This document shows positions 28,229 through 37,365 of a stretch of DNA of 64,000 nt, one piece after another. Under the pieces are notes generated by a model. That model saw nothing but the letters and a program-made list of their open reading frames with translations. It made no database searches and was not told the DNA's origin. The stretch spans positions 96,765-160,764 of the forward strand of contig NZ_FOOX01000014.1 of NCBI RefSeq assembly GCF_900113335.1. The letters run 5' to 3'. The position numbers and the translations under genes were made by a program. How positions within the stretch are numbered: position 1 is the stretch's first letter; each line of letters begins with the position of its first letter. This DNA is from Desulfotruncus arcticus DSM 17038 (GTDB lineage Bacteria > Bacillota > Desulfotomaculia > Desulfotomaculales > Desulfallaceae).

Positions 28229-28826
28229 ATAGTCATGCTCCGTCCTGTTATTTGCGTTATTGCATGTTCCCATCCCTATAATTTCGTCACAAGCACTATT
28301 TAATAATGTGCGCTTATACATGTTTTCCCAAGAAACCATTGAAATTCCCGGTCGTTTCTAAACCTATGTGCAAACGAAATAATCCTAGATATTGTTGAAT
28401 GATCTGATTTAGTTTATACGGATGATATTCAATACACTTACCGAATTCAAGATATTCCACCTTGTTAGAGAAAATTTCTTTGCTTACTGCAATCTTGTAA
28501 CAGATCGGGTGGAAACACGAATTGCACAAAATAAAAAGGGCATAGTCACATAACTATGCCCAAGCAGTTCTTTATCAAAAGTCCTGTTTGACATAGTTCT
28601 GTATGAAACTTGATTGCACAACAAAATAAGCGATCAAATATGTGGGAAATGTCGGACAGGATCTGGTAGAGTCGATTTTTTCATTCGTTCATTATAAACC
28701 AATACCGGTTACTCAGCTTATAGTTGTTTTCAAAACAGTGGGTAAATTTATCTTACTAACAATGGGCCGTAAACTAACTTTAACTTTTATCAACTAACTT
28801 TACATTCCTTCTTATTGTTTTCTTTT
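28229..28826. other. Non-coding stretch upstream of nfo with a hairpin
   Basis: Holds a strong hairpin GGGCATAGT-cacata-ACTATGCCC (28538-28561) followed, on the minus strand, by a T-rich run, so it is a minus-direction terminator or attenuator upstream of nfo. A minus-strand open frame (28314-28529) begins within the T-run with a TTG and has no ribosome binding site. It is not called. Confidence 0.4.
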
Positions 28827-28955
28827 ATCTCGTTAACCGCCGCTAAGACTCCCGCCTCTACAGGCGGGAGTCTTAGCGGCGATAAACTCGAAATAAGTGC
28901 GACTAAGGTTCAGGTGGGGTCAAAACCCCACCTGAACCAAGTCTTCTTTATAAGA
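28827..28955 (+). repeat. Family 2 double-hairpin repeat, copy A
   Basis: The unit begins ATCTCGTTAACC. The first hairpin pairs CGCCGCTAAGACTCCCGCC with GGCGGGAGTCTTAGCGGCG. It continues GATAAACTCGAAATAAGTGC, and the second hairpin pairs GGTTCAGGTGGGGT with ACCCCACCTGAACC. It ends AAGTCTTCTTTAT. Four close copies and one diverged copy occur in the window. The structure resembles the palindromic ends of IS200/IS605-type elements, but no transposase gene is present. Confidence 0.85.
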
Positions 28956-29219
28956 ATATGAATAGAACTGTTCTATTCGTACCAAATTAGGGCCGGGGAA
29001 TCTGATGATGCATTGCACCATTTTCCGCATATATTTTTTTATGTAAAACCTGGAATCCGTGCTATTATTCTTCACTATCAGCGAATTGAGGATCGGAAAA
29101 GGAAAACATCAAGCCAGGGACAAGGAAAAACCAGTCGTAGCCGAGCTACCACTGGTTTTTTTAAGTTTTAAAACCACAACTACAAACATATGATTATCTA
29201 AGCAGAAAAATGCTGATTT
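28956..29219. other. Spacer between family 2 copies A and B
   Basis: Contains a terminator-like hairpin AAAAACCAGT...ACTGGTTTTTTT at 29127-29162. The rest is AT-rich with no coding signal. Confidence 0.4.
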
Positions 29220-29343
29220 TTATCTCGTTAACCGCCGCTAAGACTCCCGCCAGGCGGGAGTTAAGCGGCGATAAACTCGAAATAAGTGCGACTAAGGTTC
29301 AGGTGGGGTCAAAACCCCACCTGAACCAAGTCTTCTTTATAGA
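29220..29343 (+). repeat. Family 2 double-hairpin repeat, copy B
   Basis: Same unit as copy A, with a shorter first hairpin loop (GACTCCCGCCAGGCGGGAGT). It ends 13 bases before the L,D-transpeptidase ATG and supplies that gene's upstream AGAAGG. Confidence 0.85.
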
Positions 29344-29356
29344 AGGTATAAGCAGT

Positions 29357-30739
29357 ATGAAGAATATTAATATAAATAAGCTTTTTAAGAGCAGGTTTAC
29401 ACGAAATATTATTTTAATTATTTCAATTTATTTACTTATTTCATTATATTTTGTTAATCATTTCTTTTTCAACACAGTAATAAATAGGGTAAATGTCTCA
29501 TTTAAAGCGCATGATGATGTGGATCAGATCATGAGAAGTTATGTCAAAGACTATAAGCTGCAGTTAATAGAAAGAGATGGCAAAACAGAAGAAATAACAG
29601 GGCAGGCTATACGGATGCAATACAATGAAGATAATAGTCTTTCTGAGATATATCGTACGAAAAATGCGCTTAAATGGCTAGGCTCGTTGTTTAAGGGTCA
29701 AAAATATTATGTAAACGATCTGTTTTTTTATAATGCAGATGATTTGGATAGTAAAATAAATGATTTGAATTGTTTGAATAATAATATTATAGAACCCCGA
29801 AATGTTGGTTTTAAGTATTCAAATGGTTCTTATGAAATGGTTGAAGAAGTGTACGGGAATAAAATATTGAAGGATAAACTACATGAAGTTATAAAAACGA
29901 GTATATTAAATGGAGAATTAAAAATGGATTTAAATGAAAAACTTTGCTACGAAAATCCCAAATATACCGTAAACTCTGCTAAAACGCCGAAAACCAAAGA
30001 TTTACTAAATCGGTATGTAGCCGTAAAAATCAATTATAAATTTGGCGATGAAGATGAGATATTAGATGGAGATAAAATAAATGAATGGCTGAGTGTGGAT
30101 GAGAATTTAGATGTGGTAATAAACAAAAATGCAGTTATGAAATATGTAAATGAATTGAGCAGAAAATATGATACAGTTGGGATAGCAAGAAATTTTAAAA
30201 CATCCACAGGAAAAATAATAGAAGTTAAGGGCGGACTTTATGGATGGAAAATTAATCAGGAGGCTGAAACAGAAGCATTATTGGAAAATATAATCCGCGG
30301 TGAATCAATTGAAAAAGAACCTGTATATGCTCAAAAGGCATTATCCAGGGGTGAAGACGAAATAGGTAACACTTATGTAGAAATTAATATAACGAGACAG
30401 CATCTATGGTTTTATAAAGATGGAAAGCTTATTACCCAGGGTCCTATAGTAACAGGGAATCCCAATAGAGGGAATGCTACCGTGACGGGAACTTTTATGC
30501 TTAATTATAAGCAAAAAAGCACAACTTTAAGGGGCGCGGGTTATGCAGCTGAAGTAAAATATTGGATGCCTTTTTACGGGAATGTGGGAATACATGATGC
30601 CAGTTGGAGATATGCTTTTGGCGGACAAATATATAAAAGCGCTGGAACCCATGGATGCATAAATGCTCCACTTCATTTGGCAAAAGCTATTTTTGATAAT
30701 ATAGAAGAAGGGGTCCCTATTATTAGTTATGAAGAATAA
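29357..30739 (+). CDS. L,D-transpeptidase (YkuD) with N-terminal membrane anchor
   Basis: The 460-residue protein has a transmembrane helix (IILIISIYLLISLYFVNHFF), about 300 extracellular residues resembling paired peptidoglycan-binding PG_binding_4 domains, and a C-terminal YkuD domain. The catalytic motif is present: GIHDASWRYAFGG followed by SAGTHGCINAP with the nucleophile Cys. It would form 3-3 cross-links in peptidoglycan outside the membrane. The ATG at 29357 is chosen; an upstream in-frame frame from 29210 is translated family 2 repeat. Base use is much more AT-rich than most neighbours, and repeats lie on its left, suggesting recent acquisition. Confidence 0.88.
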   Translation: MKNININKLFKSRFTRNIILIISIYLLISLYFVNHFFFNTVINRVNVSFKAHDDVDQIMRSYVKDYKLQLIERDGKTEEITGQAIRMQYNEDNSLSEIYRTKNALKWLGSLFKGQKYYVNDLFFYNADDLDSKINDLNCLNNNIIEPRNVGFKYSNGSYEMVEEVYGNKILKDKLHEVIKTSILNGELKMDLNEKLCYENPKYTVNSAKTPKTKDLLNRYVAVKINYKFGDEDEILDGDKINEWLSVDENLDVVINKNAVMKYVNELSRKYDTVGIARNFKTSTGKIIEVKGGLYGWKINQEAETEALLENIIRGESIEKEPVYAQKALSRGEDEIGNTYVEINITRQHLWFYKDGKLITQGPIVTGNPNRGNATVTGTFMLNYKQKSTTLRGAGYAAEVKYWMPFYGNVGIHDASWRYAFGGQIYKSAGTHGCINAPLHLAKAIFDNIEEGVPIISYEE

Positions 30740-30963
30740 GGAGGACGAATCTCTATCGGGATGCAAGGGGGCTAAAATGAAAATTCACCTCATGGTGTCA
30801 TCGCCATTGTAGGGAACGCCCCCTGCCTGTGGCGTTCCGTCTACAGGATAGATGATGACGTTGGAACGGAACGGCACAGGGGGCTGCTCTTACAGAGGGA
30901 CAACCCCGGGAACCAAATTTTTTTCATCCTCTTCTGATGGTGCCGCGCTAGCGGCATGGTGGT
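30740..30963. repeat. Intergenic hairpin cluster between convergent genes
   Basis: GGAACGCC (30813-30820) and GGCGTTCC (30831-30838) pair perfectly. CCCCCTG with TGGCGTTCCG can alternatively pair with CGGAACGGCACAGGGGG at 30867-30883. It probably serves as terminator or a REP-like element between ldt and ramA. No coding signal. Confidence 0.5.
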
Positions 30964-32592
30964 CTAAAGTGTAACAAAGGAGATTAAGTTAAATTTAAAT
31001 ACCTTTTCCGGGCAGTTAATTTCACAGCGTTTGCAGGCCGTGCCGTTGCAGCGGTCGGGGCGGATGGACAATACGGCCCCGCTTCCTTCAAAAAGTGACA
31101 GGGCTTTTTCCGGACACCCGTCAATACAGGTACCGCACCCGGTACAGCCCGTAAATGCAACCCGGCACGGGTAACCGACACGATCAATGTAGGTTACCCC
31201 CTGCCGGCCCAGGTCCGGGATATCACGATCATAAAGCCTGTTAATCTCAGGGCTTGGGTTGGGTTCGATCAACTCCGGCAGTTTGTACATTTTACTGAAC
31301 CGGTGGTACTGGTGCCAGGGCATACCCTCGCCCCAGAGGGATAATTCCAGTAGATAAGCCCTTTCAAACACTCTGGATTCGCCAAACATACAGTGATTGG
31401 CCCGCAATTGCCGGGCCAGCCTTTGTAGCTCCCATATTTTTTCAGGGTCAACAACCATGTCCCTGGCCATGGACAGGGAGGTGTTGCCAATCTGATATAT
31501 TTTTTGGACTCCCGGCGGCACCAGCCCCACCTGTAACGCCTTCCACGCATTTACATAAGTGCCGGAGGCGCCGGCCATATAAGCGGTGGTTATATCCCCC
31601 AGCCCTATTCCCGCTTCTTGGGCCAGAGTTATAAAACCGGCTCTGATGGCCCCTATGGCCTTGCCCGCCTCCACAATATCGTGCTCGGAAAAAGCCACTT
31701 TTTTGCCCAGGTGCAGCTTTTGACCGGGTGTTTTAATCCGGGGCAGTTGAATCAGGTTGGCTGTCATGCCCTCGTAAATAATGGATATGACTCCCGTTCC
31801 CGTAATCCCGGCTGCCGGCACTCCGGCTTGATCCAAATCTGCCGGAGCGGTAAGATCAACCAGCCTCCCGGAAACGCTCATCATATCGTTATCGAGAACA
31901 AGACAACGGTACCCGGCCTTCTCGGCTGTCAGGTCATGAACCGCCCCCGGGGCCGCCAGCATGCCAAAGTCTATATGCTGGCCTTCCAGGGCCGGGCCGG
32001 CGGCACAGGAGCCGGTAATAATTTTGTCGCCCACCTTTAAAGCCATTTCGGCATTGGTTCCGTAGTCCGTAACCAGAGCAATTTCTTCGCTTGCCGGAAG
32101 ATTGGATTTAACCATCATGGCCAGAGCGTCGGCCCCGATTTCATGTTTTACCGCCCCCGGGATAAGAACCTCGACGCCCGCCGGTAACCGCAAGCCGGCA
32201 ATATTCGCCGCCGGCAGTATTTTGGCGTCACGGTTGGGTGGTTCAATGCCCAGCAGCTTTTTTTTCCGCTCGCCGGCAAAAGCCAAATCCCGTATTTCTA
32301 TACCTTCAAATAAGGACAATTGAATGGGGTTGCCGCAAACCGCCAACCTTTTAATACTGTCTAAAGGGATATTTAAGCCGGCTATGACCTGGTTGACTGT
32401 CCCGATAACCAGGCCGTGGGCCGTTTCCCGGCCGCTTTCGAGGGCAAAATTTAAATGGTCCATTACATTGGCTCCCGGCAAAGGGTGCCTGGCGGTAAGC
32501 ACAGTGGCAATTATCCCGTTATTCTCCAGATCGATGGCCTGCCCTCTGAAGCCACTGGTGCCCAAATCAAGCGCAATACCGATTTGCCCCAT
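30964..32592 (-). CDS. RamA-like reductive activator of corrinoid methyltransferase proteins
   Basis: The 542-residue protein combines an ASKHA ATPase-like domain (IGIALDLGTSGFRGQAIDLE at the start; LVTDYGTNAEMALKVG; AGASGTYVNAWKALQVG) with two C-terminal [4Fe-4S] ferredoxin motifs (CTGCGTCIDGCPEK and CNGTACKRCEINCPEK). This order matches methanogen RamA and related DUF4445 activases, which use ATP and an electron donor to return Co(II) corrinoid to Co(I). It ends the methanol gene cluster. The ATG at 32592 has GGAGGAATTAAC; an extension upstream would be translated family 2 repeat. Confidence 0.87.
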   Translation of the reverse strand: MGQIGIALDLGTSGFRGQAIDLENNGIIATVLTARHPLPGANVMDHLNFALESGRETAHGLVIGTVNQVIAGLNIPLDSIKRLAVCGNPIQLSLFEGIEIRDLAFAGERKKKLLGIEPPNRDAKILPAANIAGLRLPAGVEVLIPGAVKHEIGADALAMMVKSNLPASEEIALVTDYGTNAEMALKVGDKIITGSCAAGPALEGQHIDFGMLAAPGAVHDLTAEKAGYRCLVLDNDMMSVSGRLVDLTAPADLDQAGVPAAGITGTGVISIIYEGMTANLIQLPRIKTPGQKLHLGKKVAFSEHDIVEAGKAIGAIRAGFITLAQEAGIGLGDITTAYMAGASGTYVNAWKALQVGLVPPGVQKIYQIGNTSLSMARDMVVDPEKIWELQRLARQLRANHCMFGESRVFERAYLLELSLWGEGMPWHQYHRFSKMYKLPELIEPNPSPEINRLYDRDIPDLGRQGVTYIDRVGYPCRVAFTGCTGCGTCIDGCPEKALSLFEGSGAVLSIRPDRCNGTACKRCEINCPEKVFKFNLISFVTL

Positions 32593-32605
32593 GTTAATTC
32601 CTCCA

Positions 32606-32731
32606 ATAAAGAAGACTTGGTTCAGGTGGGGTTTTGACCCCACCTGAACCTTAGTCGCACTTATTTCGAGTTTATCGCCGCTAAGACTCCCGCCTGTAGA
32701 GGCGGGAGTCTTAGCGGCGGTTAACGAGATT
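32606..32731 (-). repeat. Family 2 double-hairpin repeat, copy C (inverted)
   Basis: The complete unit in reverse orientation, ending ...GGTTAACGAGAT on the plus strand. It sits immediately upstream of ramA, ending 14 bases before its start codon, the same placement as copy B before the L,D-transpeptidase. Confidence 0.85.
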
Positions 32732-32757
32732 AAATTCGCATCGTTATTATTCAGGTA

Positions 32758-32816
32758 TCAGCCCTTCGCTGCGCTTCGAAAGCGCTCGAACCGTCCCCAT
32801 GGCTCCGCTAAACCGT
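32758..32816 (-). repeat. Family 3 repeat, partial copy
   Basis: Read on the minus strand: TTTAGCGGAGCCATGGGGAC, GGTTCGAGCGC and TTCGAAGCGCAGCGAAGG. It matches the left arm and centre of the copy at 19867; the right arm is missing. Confidence 0.6.
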
Positions 32817-33803
32817 TCTCTTATTCTGACTCCTGACTCCTGACTCCTGAGCAATAAGACATTGGTTGAACCTGTGGCCCAATGCATCTTTTTTCAGGCC
32901 GGTGCCGATGACCATTAGCTTGCTGGTGGTAAAAACATTGGTTGGCGTCTCCTCCATGATTTGGTAGGCAGCCAGGTCTATACGTATCCACTGGTTCCCG
33001 GAAACATGGAAAATTCCTTTGGCCCGCTCAACAGATCCATAATCTCCATGGCTCATTTCCGCAAAAAACTGCCTTAATTCCGCAAGGTCGCAAAGGCGGC
33101 TGCTGGCACTGCTGAATTGCTCGTAATCTTTCAGCGGCAATTCATGCTCATGAGCATGGGGGTGGTCATGCTGCCCGCCATGTTCAGGCATGGGGCCGTG
33201 TCCCCGGTTATGTTGTTCCTGCAGAATTAAATCAATTCCTTGATCCAATGGCCGGCCATAAACGGCTAAAACAATTTGTCCTTCAGCATTATACCTGCGA
33301 ATAATTTTCCGTATCTCCGCCAGCTCACCGGCACTGACTTTATCGCATTTATTTACAATAATCACCTGGGCCATCTCCAATTGATTGATTACAAATCCGA
33401 TGTTTTGGCCGATAATTTCCCGAAATATACTGGCGTCGACAACTACATGGATCATAATCCGGTCCAGATACTTTTCCAGGCTCAGGCTATTTAATATGCT
33501 CATTAAATTTTTTATCGTAGCCACACCTGTTGGCTCGATCAAAAGCCGGTCAGGTTGGTAATCTTCAGCAATTATCTTAATTTGGTTAAGCAGATTAACT
33601 TTTAAAGTACAGCAGATGCAGCCATTGGGCAGTTCCACCACGTCGGCTCCCTGCCCGCCCAACAGATCCCCGTCGATACCGATTTCTCCGAATTCGTTAA
33701 CCAGTACGGCAACCTTTTCCGTATTCTTTTTTTGCTCCAGCATGTTTAAAAGGACGGTTGTTTTTCCCGCTCCCAGCAAACCGTTGATAACTTCCACATA
33801 CAT
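32808..33803 (-). CDS. CobW-type G3E GTPase with His-rich loop
   Basis: G3E GTPases of this type act as metallochaperones or insert metal into cofactors. The ~331-residue protein has Walker A GLLGAGKTTVLLNML, the metal-binding CICC in LPNGCICCTLKVNL, LIEPTGVA, and NKCDKVSAGE. A His-rich segment (residues ~205-222, HDHPHAHEHE) precedes the C-terminal CobW domain. Within a corrinoid gene cluster, a role in cobalt or zinc supply is likely. The last ~14 residues (AQESGVRSQNKRTV) are encoded by a family 1 repeat. ATG 33803 is preferred over 33809 for ribosome binding site spacing. Confidence 0.83.
   Translation of the reverse strand: MYVEVINGLLGAGKTTVLLNMLEQKKNTEKVAVLVNEFGEIGIDGDLLGGQGADVVELPNGCICCTLKVNLLNQIKIIAEDYQPDRLLIEPTGVATIKNLMSILNSLSLEKYLDRIMIHVVVDASIFREIIGQNIGFVINQLEMAQVIIVNKCDKVSAGELAEIRKIIRRYNAEGQIVLAVYGRPLDQGIDLILQEQHNRGHGPMPEHGGQHDHPHAHEHELPLKDYEQFSSASSRLCDLAELRQFFAEMSHGDYGSVERAKGIFHVSGNQWIRIDLAAYQIMEETPTNVFTTSKLMVIGTGLKKDALGHRFNQCLIAQESGVRSQNKRTV
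32819..32851. repeat. Family 1 repeat overlapping the cobW 3' end
   Basis: ATTCTGACTCCTGACTCCTG and one further CTGACTCCT-type unit (32823-32848). It is read through by the preceding minus-strand gene, as at leuD. Confidence 0.8.
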
Positions 33804-33825
33804 ATGCATTCCCGCCTTTATTTTC

Positions 33826-33985
33826 AGTAGTCAGGAGTCAGTAGTCGGAATAGAGACGATAAACGTGCTTTCATTCTGATTACTGACTTCTGTATTCTGA
33901 CTACTGTGTATTAAGGAGTCAGAATGCTTAGAGGCGATAAACCGTGCTCTCATTCTGACTCCTGACTCCTGTATTCTGACTCCTT
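33826..33985. repeat. Family 1 repeats between mtaC and cobW
   Basis: AGTCAGGAGTCAGTAGTCGG at 33828 and GGAGTCAGAATG near 33915 are each followed by inverted units (ATTCTGATTACTGACTTCTG; ATTCTGACTCCTGACTCCTG). Two successive hairpins fill the gene spacer. Confidence 0.8.
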
Positions 33986-33998
33986 ATTTATTTTGTGC

Positions 33999-34748
33999 TT
34001 AACTGTTCCACTTTTCTCTCAACTGGCCCCAGCTCATACCGTTGACAGCGTCGTTGGCCATTCCGGAGGCCTGGGAAGCATCCTTGCCATAAACGCCCAG
34101 TTCAAAACCGGTGACATATTCCAGGGATACAGCGCCGCCGCCGCAAACAAACGGCAGAGTAAACCCATCCTTGCTCAAGCGCTTGGAGATCCTTTCAAAG
34201 GCGGTCATTGTAGTTGTCATTAAAGCTGTTCCGGTTACCATCACCGGCTGGTGTTTTTTTACCGCTGCCACCACATCATCCACGGGAACATCCTTGCCCA
34301 GATCGATGACTTCGTATCCATTGGCCCGCAGCAGGGCATTGACGATTTTTTGGCCCAGGTCGTGAATGTCCCCTTCCGCGGTGTGGGTGACTACCGTGCC
34401 TTTCTTTTCTATTGCTTTGCCCAGTTTCTCTTCGCAAATCTCAATGCCCGTCAACATGGCGTCGGAGGCCACAATTGCCTGGGGCAGATAATATACGCCC
34501 TCATCCCACAACCTGCTGACCTCATTCATTCCTTTAATTAAACCGTCATTGATGATAGTCATCGGGTCTTTGCTCTCCAGGGCTTCGACAACCACTGTTT
34601 CAATATTGTCAACATCCCCTTCAATAACGCATTGCAGCACCTTCTGGAGAGCGGCGTCTTTGCTGGATACCCTGGCCCCTTTGGCTTCGCCGGCGCCAAT
34701 GAGGTCATATCTGACAAAAATATTCGCATAGTTCGCCACTGTTGCCAT
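33999..34748 (-). CDS. mtaC: Methanol corrinoid protein MtaC (copy 1)
   Basis: MtaC carries the corrinoid that accepts the methyl group from methanol via MtaB. The 249-residue protein has the helical cap (GLIKGMNEVSRLWDEGVYYLPQ) and the Rossmann corrinoid domain with the lower-ligand histidine motif EGDIHDLGQKIV, then VIDLGKDVPVDDVV and CGGGAV. The N-terminal NYANIFVRYDLI segment is shared with the second copy and is typical of methanol-type MtaC. AAGGAGGG precedes the ATG. It lies 53 bases downstream of mtaB in the same orientation. Confidence 0.9.
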   Translation of the reverse strand: MATVANYANIFVRYDLIGAGEAKGARVSSKDAALQKVLQCVIEGDVDNIETVVVEALESKDPMTIINDGLIKGMNEVSRLWDEGVYYLPQAIVASDAMLTGIEICEEKLGKAIEKKGTVVTHTAEGDIHDLGQKIVNALLRANGYEVIDLGKDVPVDDVVAAVKKHQPVMVTGTALMTTTMTAFERISKRLSKDGFTLPFVCGGGAVSLEYVTGFELGVYGKDASQASGMANDAVNGMSWGQLREKWNS

Positions 34749-34801
34749 CTTTTTCCCTCCTTAATTTATCCCAGTCAGACTACCGAATAATATCTTTAAA
34801 A

Positions 34802-36175
34802 TTATAGACCGTAATTGGCCAGATTGAAGCCCGGGATAAGCTTTTTATAAATATCCGCGCATTCACTGATAAAATCTTCTTCCTTGTCGGGCAGACTTTC
34901 CAGAGTGCGCATGGCGGACTCCAGAGCGTCCTTTTCAAAAGCGGGCATCTGTAATTTGCTGTCTTCAAGCATTAACCGGCCGGCCTTGATAGCAGCCGCA
35001 CGGGACCTGGCGTAATAAGAGGTGTTGTTGGAAATTATCGCCTTGCCGATTTCGTAGGCGTTTTCGGGGCAGAGGATGAAACCGTGGGTGTCACGATATT
35101 TGTCCGACTGCACCATCATCTCCTGCAGCATCGGGGCGGTGCCCAACTCAATGGCCGCGTTCATCAAGGCCACGTCATAGCCGAGAATTTCTGTAAATAC
35201 AGCCACCGTAGTGCCTCCGAACATATCATGGTACTCAACAGCCTCGTTGCTCCACAGGTCGCAGCAGGCGCCGACCAGGTTGCCCAATAAATCGCTGTGC
35301 GCGCAGGCACAGGTTTTCCCTTCCATGGCAATGGGGATGCCGGTGATGGCCTTGATGATCACATCTTCATAGCCGCAGTCCTTGCTGGGGCCTTTCGCGC
35401 CCTGCTCATAGGCCACCAGGGAGCGGGCGGCGGCAATCGCCCTGGTTAAAGCCGCAAAGGTATGCGGCACCGACCTGTCCTGGTAACCGCCGGCCATAAA
35501 CATGGCCACGTTGGCCTGGGCGCAGTTGGTATCGCCACCGGGGGTCACATTATACTTGTTGGCAATATCCACAACCTGTTTCCACATAAATTCCATATCC
35601 CGGCTGCCCAGCACACCGATGCCGAACAAAGTGCCGCGGATATCCTGGCGTACAATGGTGTAGTCGGAAACCTCTTTCCCGCCCACAGATTCGATAGAAA
35701 GGTTATCGGCCCCGCCGGCGGCGCTGGCTTGAAAAGTTTTTAAGATTGCATCAAGGGCTAAGGAATTTCTGATATCTTCCTCGTCCGGTTTGCGGTAATC
35801 GGCAACCGTGGCCCGGATAGCGCTTTTCAATCCGTATTTCCGGAAATAGTCATCCTGCAAACGCTTGGTCGCAGCGGCTATTTCGCCACCCCACTCGGGG
35901 TTCTTGGTCATTTGATACACGTGCTCCAACTCAATTTGAATGCCGGGGATGCCAATGGCCACGCAACGGTCAAGAACATCCGTAACCATTTTTTCGTATT
36001 CCTTCACCAGTGTCTGCTTGGTTGATTCCGTGCCCGGCCTGGGATGCGGCACCAATTCGGGATATACATATCCCCCGCCGACGGTAAAATCACGCCCGTA
36101 ACTAACAGGATTTTTAGCTGTGCCGAAGATCATTTCAGCAGCGCTGGCATAAGCCATTTGGTCATATCTAGGCAT
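34802..36175 (-). CDS. mtaB: Methanol:corrinoid methyltransferase MtaB
   Basis: MtaB is the zinc enzyme that activates methanol and methylates Co(I) of MtaC. The 457-residue protein is full length. It starts PRYDQMAYASAAEMIFGTAK and contains IQIELEHVYQMTKNPEWGG, GGDTNCAQANVAMF and GKTCACAHSDLLGN, which hold the cysteines expected to bind zinc. AAGGGGGTT precedes the ATG. A sigma-54 promoter candidate lies ~170 bases upstream. It distinguishes a methanol system from methylamine or methoxyl systems. Confidence 0.93.
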   Translation of the reverse strand: MPRYDQMAYASAAEMIFGTAKNPVSYGRDFTVGGGYVYPELVPHPRPGTESTKQTLVKEYEKMVTDVLDRCVAIGIPGIQIELEHVYQMTKNPEWGGEIAAATKRLQDDYFRKYGLKSAIRATVADYRKPDEEDIRNSLALDAILKTFQASAAGGADNLSIESVGGKEVSDYTIVRQDIRGTLFGIGVLGSRDMEFMWKQVVDIANKYNVTPGGDTNCAQANVAMFMAGGYQDRSVPHTFAALTRAIAAARSLVAYEQGAKGPSKDCGYEDVIIKAITGIPIAMEGKTCACAHSDLLGNLVGACCDLWSNEAVEYHDMFGGTTVAVFTEILGYDVALMNAAIELGTAPMLQEMMVQSDKYRDTHGFILCPENAYEIGKAIISNNTSYYARSRAAAIKAGRLMLEDSKLQMPAFEKDALESAMRTLESLPDKEEDFISECADIYKKLIPGFNLANYGL

Positions 36176-36342
36176 ATTTATCCAACCCCCTTTTGGTTAA
36201 CTAAAAAACTGAGCCAGTATTTAACCTGCAAGCAAGCGTTCAAAAATTCGGTTCCGCACCTCCCTCCGCTTTGGCATCCGTACCCGGTCCCGCAAAGATC
36301 AGGATGTAATATCCAAACCAGGTATTTTGCACCATGATAAAA

Positions 36343-36358
36343 TGCAATATTAATGCCA
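36343..36358 (-). promoter_or_regulatory. Sigma-54 promoter candidate upstream of mtaB
   Basis: On the minus strand the site reads TGGCATTAATATTGCA: GG and GC 10 bases apart as required for the -24/-12 elements, with one mismatch to TGGCAC-N5-TTGCW. A sigma-54 activator gene lies next door. Confidence 0.7.
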
Positions 36359-36545
36359 AAAACGGAAGATAACAAATATTTAGTGTTTTCAAAAAACTTA
36401 AACCGTTGCTGCAACAGGTTCTACCCCTGGTAATATTAATTTTAGCCGGCTTGCTAAGCGGTCCCGGACAACCACCCGGGTTCAATCATAACTGTTGCGT
36501 TTTGTAACTTATTCCGGGCCGAGTGCCCTTTAAAGCAGCTTAAAG

Positions 36546-36571
36546 TAAAAAAAATAACCTGATCCAGGTTT
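36546..36571 (-). terminator. Terminator downstream of the second mtaC
   Basis: On the minus strand AACCTG-gat-CAGGTT is followed by A and eight T. It separates the mtaC2 transcript from mtaB. Confidence 0.75.
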
Positions 36572-36612
36572 TTAAGCCGGTGTTATATAATGTCACAGTG
36601 TACCATCGCACT

Positions 36613-37365
36613 TTATCCATTATATTTCTTTCTGATAGCTTCCCAGCTCATCCCGCTGTGCGCGTCCTTGGCCATTTTAGGCGCCAGTGAAGCATCTTTG
36701 CCGTAAATGCCCAAAGCAAAACTGGTGATAAAAGATAGATTTACCCCGCCTCCGCCACCGCAGGCAAAGGGGACGGAAATACCCTCCCGCTGCAAGGCGT
36801 CGGAAATTTGTTTAAAAACTCCCATAGTGGTGGTCAGGTGCGCGGTGCCGCACAGCAGGTCGGGCTTGTGCTCCCGCACGGCTTGAACCACCCGGTCCAC
36901 CGGTACATCTTTACCCAGGTCGATAACTTCAAAACCGCTGGCTCTGAGCAAGACATTGACAATTTTCTGCCCGAGGTCGTGGATATCACCTTCGGCCGTA
37001 TGGGTAACGACCAGCCCGCGTTTGCGGACGGGGCAGCCGAGCTTGTTTTCACATATTTGCAATCCAACCAGCATGGTATCCGAAGCCAGTAAAGTTTGCG
37101 GCAGATAGTAAATCCCCTCGTCCCATAGCCTGCTAACCTCATTCATCCCTTTTAACAACCCGTGATAGATAACCTCTACCGGATCAAGCTCGCGCAGCGC
37201 GGCATTCACAACTTCTTCGATGTTTTCCGTATCGCCGAGAATAACGCTTTCCAGAACTTTCTGGATGGCCGTATTTTCACCGGCCACCCTTTTGATGGAG
37301 TAATAAGGACTTTCGGTAACCAGGTCATAACGAACAAAGATCCTGGAATAATCTTTAACCGTCAT
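36613..37365 (-). CDS. mtaC: Methanol corrinoid protein MtaC (copy 2)
   Basis: A 250-residue paralogue of the MtaC 2 kb downstream, with the same N-terminal YSRIFVRYDL, GLLKGMNEVSRLWDEGIYYLPQ and corrinoid motif EGDIHDLGQKIVN. It differs at GTAHLTTTMGVFKQ (copy 1: GTALMTTTMTAFER). ATG 37365 has AAAGGAG upstream; an in-frame start at 37383 lies in the end of the regulator gene. It overlaps that gene by 11 bases, so its translation is tied to the regulator. It may be an alternative carrier for MtaB. Confidence 0.88.
   Translation of the reverse strand: MTVKDYSRIFVRYDLVTESPYYSIKRVAGENTAIQKVLESVILGDTENIEEVVNAALRELDPVEVIYHGLLKGMNEVSRLWDEGIYYLPQTLLASDTMLVGLQICENKLGCPVRKRGLVVTHTAEGDIHDLGQKIVNVLLRASGFEVIDLGKDVPVDRVVQAVREHKPDLLCGTAHLTTTMGVFKQISDALQREGISVPFACGGGGGVNLSFITSFALGIYGKDASLAPKMAKDAHSGMSWEAIRKKYNG

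Noticed and set aside
28314..28529. 71-codon minus-strand frame with four cysteines near its start
   Set aside because: It opens with TTG inside the T-run of a terminator-like hairpin and has no ribosome binding site or recognised family.
29210..29356. N-terminal extension of the L,D-transpeptidase
   Set aside because: The extension is a family 2 repeat read in frame; the ATG at 29357 has its own ribosome binding site and is followed by the membrane anchor.
32593..32643. Upstream start for the RamA-like gene
   Set aside because: It would translate family 2 repeat; ATG 32592 has GGAGG and matches the family start.
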